The notes under the pieces were generated by a model. That model did no database searches, was not told where the DNA came from, and worked only from the letters and a program-made list of their open reading frames with translations. Both the position numbers and the translations under genes were made by a program. A stretch of 12,929 nucleotides of DNA from Blautia sp. (GTDB lineage Bacteria; Bacillota; Clostridia; Lachnospirales; Lachnospiraceae). Shown here piece after piece: positions 1 to 4,589 of this stretch. Each line of letters opens with the position of its first letter. The first letter of the stretch is position 1. The stretch is taken from the NCBI GenBank assembly GCA_017420455.1, contig JAFOJB010000290.1:1-12929 (forward strand). The letters run 5' to 3'.

Positions 1-1
1 T

Positions 2-1054
2 ATAGTCCTGTTCTGTCCCATCCGCTATCAGGTCCGGGGGGGAAAGGAACGGGACATTTCTCTGTCAGGCGCCGGTGTTTCCGGCAGGGTATCCTGGCTT
101 TTCGGCATATTATCCCTGGCCTTTTCGTATCAGGGAAAAACGTCTTCCCTGAGCTTCAGAATCTTCGGCAGACCGCCGGAGTTTTTTTCAGGGTGGAAGA
201 AAAGAAGGAAGAAGCCAGGAACAAAGAAGGAGAAAAAGCCTGCCGGCCGAAGCGCTTCAGGCAGGCCGGAAGACAGCAGAACAGAGCCGGCGGAGCTGAA
301 CGGGAAAGAACCGCCGGAAAACGGCAGTACAGCAGTATCGGAAAACAGCAGTACAGCAACATCGAGAAACAGCAGTTCAGCAACATCGAGAAACAGCAGT
401 ACAGCAGCGTCGGAAAACAGCAATACCGGATCACCGGAAGATTTCGGAACAAAACCGGCGGAGCAGAACAGTGCCAGGCCGCCGGAGCAGAGCAGTTCAG
501 CACCCATGGAGCACGGAACGGGAAGGCCTGCCAGACAGAGCAGTTCAGCGCCGCCCGAGCACAGACAGGAAAAAGCTGCGGAGTACAGAAATGCGCAGCC
601 GCAGGGATTCGGCAGAATAAAAGCACGGGCATCGGCTTTCTCATCGGCTTTGGAAAATAAGAAGTCCGCGTTCAGTAGAAACATGAAAAAAACCGGATGG
701 TGGAGGGATTTTCTCACGGACGAGAGTACGAAGGCAGCCATTGCCCTGGGGGTTTCCAGGGTAAAAGGACTTGTGAAACATATGCTGCCGACGGAAATAT
801 CCGGGCATATCACCTTCGACCACGAGGATCCTTCCGTGACAGGCGGGATTCTGGCTGTCCTTGGCGCCACCATCCCCATCCATAAAAACAGGATCATTGT
901 CACTCCGGAATTCCAGTGTGAAAATGCGTTGGAGGGCGAGGTCTTTCTGAAAGGAAGGATCATGCTGATCGTATTCGCCCTGGCTGCCGCAAGGCTGCTT
1001 CTGTGCAGGGATGTCCGGAACGTCATCAGGAATTGGAAACACAAGGAGGTTTAG
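2..1054 (+). CDS. DUF2953 domain protein (YtfI-like), 5' truncated by window edge
   Basis: The reading frame is open from base 2 to a TAG at 1052-1054 and enters from outside the window, so the N-terminus is missing. The first visible residues (VLFCPIRYQV) and the C-terminal part (TDESTKAAIALGVSRVKGLV, then ILAVLGATIP and a hydrophobic stretch LMLIVFALAAARLLL-like near the end) fit the DUF2953 family, whose function is unknown. Its usual neighbour is ytfJ/gerW, which begins 2 nt after this stop, so the two are surely cotranscribed. A role in the spore or envelope is only inferred from that. Odd: between the two conserved parts (visible residues about 66-230) lies a long linker, first Lys/Arg-rich, then Ser/Asn/Thr-rich with a five-unit repeat, then Pro/Gln/Ser-rich. 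It makes the protein much longer than I expect for the family. An internal ATG at 503 would give only the C-terminal half and has no convincing ribosome binding site. Confidence 0.8.
   Translation: MVLFCPIRYQVRGGKERDISLSGAGVSGRVSWLFGILSLAFSYQGKTSSLSFRIFGRPPEFFSGWKKRRKKPGTKKEKKPAGRSASGRPEDSRTEPAELNGKEPPENGSTAVSENSSTATSRNSSSATSRNSSTAASENSNTGSPEDFGTKPAEQNSARPPEQSSSAPMEHGTGRPARQSSSAPPEHRQEKAAEYRNAQPQGFGRIKARASAFSSALENKKSAFSRNMKKTGWWRDFLTDESTKAAIALGVSRVKGLVKHMLPTEISGHITFDHEDPSVTGGILAVLGATIPIHKNRIIVTPEFQCENALEGEVFLKGRIMLIVFALAAARLLLCRDVRNVIRNWKHKEV
320..439 (+). repeat. In-frame 24-nt tandem repeat, five units
   Basis: Five consecutive 24-nt units (320-343, 344-367, 368-391, 392-415, 416-439) each encode an 8-residue motif of the form N-S-S-T-A-x-S-E/R (NGSTAVSE, NSSTATSR, NSSSATSR, NSSTAASE, NSNTGSPE). 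The units are in frame with the DUF2953 gene and sit in its linker. Because 24 is a multiple of 3, gain or loss of units would not break the frame. The first and last units are the most diverged, as expected for an array that grows from its centre. Confidence 0.9.
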
Positions 1055-1056
1055 AT

Positions 1057-1428
1057 ATGGGCAGCGAGAATAACTTCAAGGACACCGTAGCTTCTCTCTT
1101 CGAAGGAATGGACGGTTTTCTGTCGGCAAAAACGGTGGTAGGAGACGCCATCAAGGTAGGGGATACCACGATCCTTCCACTCATGGACGTTTCCTTCGGC
1201 GTCGGAGCCGGATCCTTTGCCGGGGATAAATCGAACAATGGCGGCGGCGGTCTTACGGGAAAGATGTCTCCCTGCGCCCTGCTGGTCATCTCCAAAGGAA
1301 CCACAAAGCTGGTCAATGTGAAAAACGACAACAGTCTGAACAAGGTCCTGGAGCTGGTCCCGGATATCGTGAACAAGTTCATGCCGGGCTCCTCCGACGG
1401 TAATGATGACGGCGGCACCGAAATCTGA
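1057..1428 (+). CDS. ytfJ: GerW/YtfJ family spore protein
   Basis: A 123-residue protein starting at ATG 1057 behind a strong site (AAGGAGGT at 1043-1050). It matches the GerW/YtfJ family: an N-terminal helix around FKDTVASLFEGMDGFLSAKT, then VGDAIKVGDTTILPLMDVSFG, a Gly-rich loop (GVGAGSFAGDKSNNGGGG at about residues 48-65), and a conserved second half that includes ALLVISKG and VPDIVNKFM. In Bacillus the family is expressed in the forespore and linked to germination; that role is carried over by homology. An upstream in-frame ATG at 1003 lies inside the DUF2953 gene without a matching site, so I reject it. The gene is the second of a pair with the DUF2953 gene and is followed by a strong terminator. 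It is a marker that the host is a spore former or descends from one. Confidence 0.93.
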   Translation: MGSENNFKDTVASLFEGMDGFLSAKTVVGDAIKVGDTTILPLMDVSFGVGAGSFAGDKSNNGGGGLTGKMSPCALLVISKGTTKLVNVKNDNSLNKVLELVPDIVNKFMPGSSDGNDDGGTEI

Positions 1429-1440
1429 AAAAGAAAAAAC

Positions 1441-1486
1441 AGCGGACGGGTCTGCTCCCGAATGGAGAGCAGCTCCGTCCGCTTTT
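1441..1486 (+). terminator. Rho-independent terminator after ytfJ
   Basis: AGCGGACGG (1441-1449) pairs exactly with CCGTCCGCT (1475-1483). A second inner stem, CTGCTC (1452-1457) with GAGCAG (1467-1472), extends it, and TTTT follows (1483-1486). An A-rich run precedes it, so it may also work weakly in the other direction against rpmB read-through. It begins 13 nt after the ytfJ stop. Confidence 0.85.
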
Positions 1487-1517
1487 GCGCGAGCGCGCAC
1501 CTGACGGCGAACGGCTA

Positions 1518-1566
1518 TCGAAGGTTACAGTCCCCGGCCGATGAGACCGTGAACTGTAACCATCGA
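1518..1566. repeat. Imperfect inverted repeat between convergent genes
   Basis: GGTTACAGT (1523-1531) pairs with ACTGTAACC (1553-1561). After one A-A mismatch the pairing continues for four more bases (TCGA at 1518-1521 with TCGA at 1563-1566). The loop is about 21 nt and contains CCGG/ACCG segments that could pair further. No T-run follows on either strand, so it is not a normal terminator. It sits in the gap between the ytfJ and rpmB terminators. A dispersed intergenic repeat (REP-like) is possible but cannot be judged from one copy. The rest of 1487-1596 shows only a short GCGC-GAGC-GCGC hairpin (1487-1498). Confidence 0.6.
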
Positions 1567-1596
1567 AGGACCCGCCCCGACTCCCTGTCTGAAAAC

Positions 1597-1637
1597 AAAA
1601 AAAATGCTGTACGCGCCGCGCGGGCTTGCATACAGCA
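1597..1637 (-). terminator. Rho-independent terminator of rpmB
   Basis: Read on the minus strand, TGCTGTATGC pairs with GCGTACAGCA (one G-U pair), with a small GC-rich inner stem, and eight T residues follow (the A-run at 1597-1604 on the plus strand). It begins 27 nt downstream of the rpmB stop. Confidence 0.88.
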
Positions 1638-1663
1638 CCTTTACATTCCGGAACCCCTCAACA

Positions 1664-1864
1664 TCAGGCTCTCTCGATCAGGCCGTTTTTCAAACTGGTC
1701 CTTAAGCAGGGAGTACAGACGTACATTCTTTTCGTATTTCCACCTTCAGCGTTGATCCTGACAGACTTCACATTAGACTTCCACATTTTGTTAGATCTTC
1801 TATGGGAATGACTCACGTTATTTCCGAAATGAGCTCCTTTATCGCAAATTGCACATCTAGCCAT
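1664..1864 (-). CDS. rpmB: 50S ribosomal protein L28
   Basis: A 66-residue basic protein starting MARCAICDKG, the typical L28 beginning. It has two Cys pairs, C4/C7 and C50/C53, that form the zinc-ribbon of the zinc-binding form, and the conserved middle SHSHRRSNKMWKSN. The start is ATG at 1864-1862 (minus strand), preceded by AAGGAGGTG (1871-1879). An in-frame ATG ten codons upstream (1894) has no ribosome binding site and would add residues foreign to L28. The gene is a single transcription unit with its own promoter and terminator, convergent with ytfJ and divergent from the rightward block. The position next to Asp23-family and fakA genes matches the rpmB-yloU-yloV order of Bacillus. As a zinc-containing form it could have a zinc-free paralogue elsewhere. 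Confidence 0.98.
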   Translation of the reverse strand: MARCAICDKGAHFGNNVSHSHRRSNKMWKSNVKSVRINAEGGNTKRMYVCTPCLRTSLKNGLIERA

Positions 1865-1902
1865 GTTTAGCACCTCCTTGCCGCTTTTTTTCAACAGGTT
1901 CT

Positions 1903-1931
1903 ATTGTAACAGATGGGTTTTCCTTTTGCAA
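1903..1931 (-). promoter_or_regulatory. Sigma-A-type promoter of rpmB
   Basis: On the minus strand the -35 is TTGCAA (1931-1926), the spacer 17 nt and the -10 TACAAT (1908-1903). It lies about 40 nt upstream of the rpmB start codon. Confidence 0.8.
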
Positions 1932-1961
1932 GCAAAAAAAAGAAAAAGTAGAAATTTTATG

Positions 1962-1990
1962 TTTCCTTTTTAAGGAAAAGAGGTTATAAT
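1962..1990 (+). promoter_or_regulatory. Promoter of the structured RNA, with inverted repeat
   Basis: A perfect -10, TATAAT (1985-1990), has only a weak -35 (TTTCCT, 1962-1967) at 17 nt. A 7-bp inverted repeat, TTTCCTT (1962-1968) and AAGGAAA (1972-1978) with a TTT centre, covers the -35 and half of the spacer. A weak -35 with a symmetrical site on top suggests a regulated promoter, by an activator or a repressor. Transcription would start near 1996-1999, at the base of the RNA's closing stem. Confidence 0.7.
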
Positions 1991-1996
1991 ACTTTT

Positions 1997-2190
1997 GCAT
2001 ATGCTGTGAAGATACAGTTCTTATGGAACTGTACAGAAATAACCCTTACAGATGGTGCAGGATAAATCGTTCAGACAAGGCGGAGGAATGAGTCGATGCG
2101 GGCATCGACGAATGACTGCAGCGCAGCCCGGGCGGATTCAGACGCGCAAGATGTAAAGGGTATTTATGGACAGTTCCTAAGCATATTTAC
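1997..2190 (+). ncRNA. Structured non-coding RNA, about 190 nt (raiA-motif or 6S candidate)
   Basis: No open frame with a ribosome binding site is present, but the two ends pair over a long distance: ATATGCT (1999-2005) with AGCATAT (2180-2186), GGAACTGT (2025-2032) with ACAGTTCC (2170-2177), AAATA (2037-2041) with TATTT (2161-2165), CCCTT (2043-2047) with AAGGG (2156-2160), and ACA (2048-2050) with TGT (2152-2154). Inside is a 7-bp hairpin, GTCGATG (2092-2098) and CATCGAC (2103-2109). Its CGGG loop can pair with CCCG at 2127-2130, a possible pseudoknot. The core is richer in GC than its flanks and repeats TTCAGAC (2070-2076, 2137-2143) and GGCGGA (2079-2084, 2131-2136). A perfect -10 lies just upstream. 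The long closing helix and size fit 6S RNA, while the conserved-looking core with pseudoknot potential reminds me more of the raiA motif of Firmicutes. I could not check either. It might also act as a long leader for the Asp23 gene, since no terminator follows. Confidence 0.7.
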
Positions 2191-2249
2191 CTTCAGAAAT
2201 TATGGATCTGTTCAGAAATACATTTCATTTTGCCCTTTTTCTTCGACTG

Positions 2250-2287
2250 CGCTGTTCCGGAACAGCGGTCCATAGTCCGCTGTGGAC
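2250..2287 (+). promoter_or_regulatory. Tandem hairpins in the leader of the Asp23-family gene
   Basis: The 205 nt between the structured RNA and the Asp23 start contain a perfect 18-nt palindrome, CGCTGTTCCGGAACAGCG (2250-2267). It is directly followed by an 8-bp hairpin, GTCCATAG (2268-2275) with CTGTGGAC (2280-2287), with a TCCG loop. A competing stem, CAGCGG (2263-2268) with CCGCTG (2277-2282), would disrupt both. No T-run follows, so it is not a terminator. A 9-nt direct repeat TTCAGAAAT (2192-2200, 2211-2219) and a doubled AGAAGACAAG (2361-2380) are also in this stretch. No convincing promoter was seen between 2191 and 2395. Function unknown. Confidence 0.5.
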
Positions 2288-2395
2288 GCAGTTTCGGAAA
2301 TACACAGAAAAAGAAAATCGCTGCAGAGGTGAACGGGTGTTTCCGGACGGCTCCTGGGAGAGAAGACAAGAGAAGACAAGAATGGAGGATACTTT

Positions 2396-2755
2396 ATGAG
2401 CGGATCTATAGATTCCGGCCTTGGACGGATCATCATCGACACTGATGTAATTTCTGCCTATGCAGGAAGTGTAGCAGTGGAATGCTTTGGAATTGTCGGT
2501 ATGGCCGCAGTCAGTATGAAGGATGGCCTTGTAAAACTCCTTCGTCGGGACAGTCTGCAGCATGGAATCAGTGTTCAGATAACAAAACACAATAAAATAA
2601 GACTCAGTTTTCATGTGATCGTCGCATATGGGGTAAATATAGGGACAATCTGCGAAAACCTTGTAAACAATGTGAAATACAAGGTGGAAGCATTTACAGG
2701 GATGGAGATAGAAAAGATCAATATCTATGTAGAGGGAATCCGTGGTATAGACTGA
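2396..2755 (+). CDS. Asp23/Gls24 family envelope protein (YloU-like)
   Basis: A 119-residue protein starting at ATG 2396 with GGAGG at 2384-2388. It fits the short YloU branch of the Asp23/Gls24 family: a beginning around GRIIIDTDVISAYAGSVAVE, a middle with GIVGMA and DGLVKLL, then SFHVIVAYGVNIGTICENLV and the closing VNIYVEGIR-like segment. No membrane segment or signal peptide is visible. In staphylococci Asp23 lies beneath the membrane and is linked to cell-wall stress. For the short clostridial members the role is not settled. It stands 45 nt ahead of fakA without a terminator, the same pairing as yloU-yloV in Bacillus. The fixed pairing suggests a shared role in envelope or lipid balance, which is inference. 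Confidence 0.93.
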   Translation: MSGSIDSGLGRIIIDTDVISAYAGSVAVECFGIVGMAAVSMKDGLVKLLRRDSLQHGISVQITKHNKIRLSFHVIVAYGVNIGTICENLVNNVKYKVEAFTGMEIEKINIYVEGIRGID

Positions 2756-2800
2756 CATACCACTGTCTCCCGGCAACGCTATACCATAAAGGAGGATTAT

Positions 2801-4471
2801 GTGGTGAACACCAGAACCATAGATGCCAGTGTTGTTTCCAGAATGTTCCTGGCCGGAGCCAAGAATCTGGAAGCAAAAAAGGAATGGATCAATGAACTGA
2901 ATGTTTTCCCAGTTCCGGATGGTGATACCGGCACAAACATGACGCTGACAATTCTTTCAGCGGCTGGTGAAGTATCCAAGATCGAAGAGATGGATATGGA
3001 ATCACTGGCAAAAGCGATTTCTTCCGGCTCCCTCAGAGGAGCAAGGGGGAATTCCGGCGTCATTCTTTCACAGCTGCTGCGCGGTTTTACCCGCGTCATC
3101 AGCAAATACAAAGAACTGGACGCCCCGATCCTGGCTTCGGCAATGGAGAAAGCCGTGGAAACGGCCTACAAAGCCGTCATGAAGCCGAAGGAAGGAACCA
3201 TTCTGACGGTAGCGAAGGAAGCGGCGCAGAGAGCTTCCGCTATCGCGGATACTTCGGAAAGCCTGGAGGAGTTTTTCAATATCATCTTCCAGCACGCAGA
3301 AGAAACCCTGGAAAAAACCCCGGACATGCTTCCCATTCTGAAGGAAGCAGGCGTGGTGGATTCCGGCGGACAGGGCCTTGTGGAGGTACTTCGCGGAGCC
3401 ATCGACGGCTTTTACGGAAAAGTCGTGGATTATTCCAGCTTTACCGCTCCGAAGGGCCCCACAGGAATCACAAAGATCAGCCCGGAAACAGAGAAGGAGA
3501 TCAAATTCGGCTACTGTACGGAATTCATCATCCTTCTCAACGAGCCCCTCACGGACGAAGAAGTCCATGCCTTCAAGGATTTCCTGAATTCCATCGGAGA
3601 TTCGATCGTGGTTGTGGCGGATGAAGAGATCGTCAAGGTCCACGTCCACACCAATCATCCCGGGCAGGCCTTTGAAAAAGCCCTGACATACGGCGCGCTT
3701 TCCCGCATGAAGGTCGACAATATGCGCGAGGAGCACCAGGAAAAGCTCATCAAGGATGCAGAGCGTCTCGCGAAGGAGCAGGCAAAAGAGGACAGAATGA
3801 GGATTCCGCTGAAGGAACACGGATTCATCTCCGTTTCCTCTGGCGAAGGGCTTTCCACGATCTTCACGGATCTTGGCGTGGATTATCTGATCGAAGGCGG
3901 CCAGACCATGAATCCCAGTACGGATGATATGCTGAAGGCCATCGACCATGTACATGCAAAAACCATCTACATCCTGCCGAACAACAGCAACATCATCCTC
4001 GCGGCCAACCAGGCCAGGGATCTTACCGAGGATAAGGAGATCATCGTAGTCCCCACAAAGACCATACCCCAGGGAATCTCCGCCATGATCTCGTTCGCGG
4101 CGGACTTAAGCGGCGAGGAGAACCTGGAACAGATGAAGGAAGTTATCAGCCATGTAAAGACCGGCCAGATCACCTACGCCGTCCGCGATACCCGCGTAGA
4201 CGAAAAAGAGATCCACGAGGGAGATATCATGGGGATCGGAGATAAAGGGATCATGGCCGTTGGCGGCTGTCTCAACGATGTAGCCCTGGATACCGTGAAG
4301 GCCATGATGGACGACGAAAGCGAGATCCTCAGCGTCTACTATGGCTCCAGTGCCAGAGAAGAGGAAGTCAGCGCTCTTACCGAAAAGCTGAACGAGCTGT
4401 ATCCTGACTGCGAAATTGAAGTAAACAACGGCGGCCAGCCAATTTATTACTATATTATATCAGTAGAATAA
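2801..4471 (+). CDS. fakA: Fatty acid kinase, ATP-binding subunit FakA (DAK2 domain, YloV)
   Basis: FakA phosphorylates fatty acids presented by a FakB carrier, giving acyl-phosphate for phospholipid synthesis. The N-terminal DhaL-type kinase domain (about residues 9-205) shows NVFPVPDGDTGTNM with the magnesium-binding aspartates D40 and D42, the glycine-rich GARGNSG (80-86) and VDSGGQGL (187-194). The middle domain has C239, H281 and H283 (in GYCT and VHVHTN), which match the zinc site I recall from FakA structures. The C-terminal part (from about 335) is the DegV-like region that meets FakB. At 556 residues it is a normal length for the family. The start is a GTG: GGAGG at 2791-2795 serves GTG 2801 (5 nt) or GTG 2804 (8 nt) equally well. 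The ATG at 2799 is out of frame and stops after two codons. No fakB lies in the window, as expected, since FakB genes are often unlinked. Confidence 0.95.
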   Translation: MVNTRTIDASVVSRMFLAGAKNLEAKKEWINELNVFPVPDGDTGTNMTLTILSAAGEVSKIEEMDMESLAKAISSGSLRGARGNSGVILSQLLRGFTRVISKYKELDAPILASAMEKAVETAYKAVMKPKEGTILTVAKEAAQRASAIADTSESLEEFFNIIFQHAEETLEKTPDMLPILKEAGVVDSGGQGLVEVLRGAIDGFYGKVVDYSSFTAPKGPTGITKISPETEKEIKFGYCTEFIILLNEPLTDEEVHAFKDFLNSIGDSIVVVADEEIVKVHVHTNHPGQAFEKALTYGALSRMKVDNMREEHQEKLIKDAERLAKEQAKEDRMRIPLKEHGFISVSSGEGLSTIFTDLGVDYLIEGGQTMNPSTDDMLKAIDHVHAKTIYILPNNSNIILAANQARDLTEDKEIIVVPTKTIPQGISAMISFAADLSGEENLEQMKEVISHVKTGQITYAVRDTRVDEKEIHEGDIMGIGDKGIMAVGGCLNDVALDTVKAMMDDESEILSVYYGSSAREEEVSALTEKLNELYPDCEIEVNNGGQPIYYYIISVE

Positions 4472-4482
4472 CAGGAATTCAC

Positions 4483-4545
4483 AGCATTCCTTCTGCTCTG
4501 CATCCGGAAGATCCGGGTCCGGAGCAGAAGGAATGCTTTCTTTTC
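4483..4545 (+). terminator. Strong hairpin terminator after fakA
   Basis: AGCATTCCTTCTGCTC (4483-4498) pairs over 16 bp without mismatch with 4522-4537. The loop itself can form a CCGG/CCGG stem, and TTTCTTTTC follows. It begins 11 nt after the fakA stop and ends only about 50 nt before the recG start. I see no clear promoter for recG downstream of it. Confidence 0.85.
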
Positions 4546-4573
4546 AATGCTTTCTTTTCAATGTTTTCTTTTC
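4532..4573 (+). repeat. Three tandem 14-nt repeats between terminator and recG
   Basis: AATGCTTTCTTTTC occurs at 4532-4545 and 4546-4559 exactly, and at 4560-4573 with one change (AATGTTTTCTTTTC). The first copy is the last part of the fakA terminator stem plus its T-rich tail, so the tail has been duplicated twice. The array ends 2 nt before the recG ribosome binding site. It creates two extra in-frame ATGs for recG that lack ribosome binding sites. Confidence 0.92.
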
Positions 4574-4589
4574 ATGGAGGAGAGGACTT

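Noticed and set aside
130..1044. A minus-strand open frame with Leu/Phe/Cys-rich repeats opposite the DUF2953 gene
   Set aside because: Its repeats are only the reverse reading of the 24-nt array at 320-439. The plus-strand frame has DUF2953 similarity and is coupled to ytfJ.
2202..2399. Small plus-strand frame of 65 codons before the Asp23-family gene
   Set aside because: No ribosome binding site, a composition without pattern, and it crosses the leader hairpins and ends at the Asp23 start.
2225..2776. A minus-strand 183-codon frame opposite the Asp23-family gene
   Set aside because: It is a shadow of the recognised Asp23-family gene and extends into the leader hairpins.
4533..4589. Upstream in-frame extension of recG beginning at ATG 4533
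   Set aside because: It is encoded by the terminator arm and 14-nt repeats, lacks a ribosome binding site and adds residues not seen in RecG, while ATG 4590 has a strong site.
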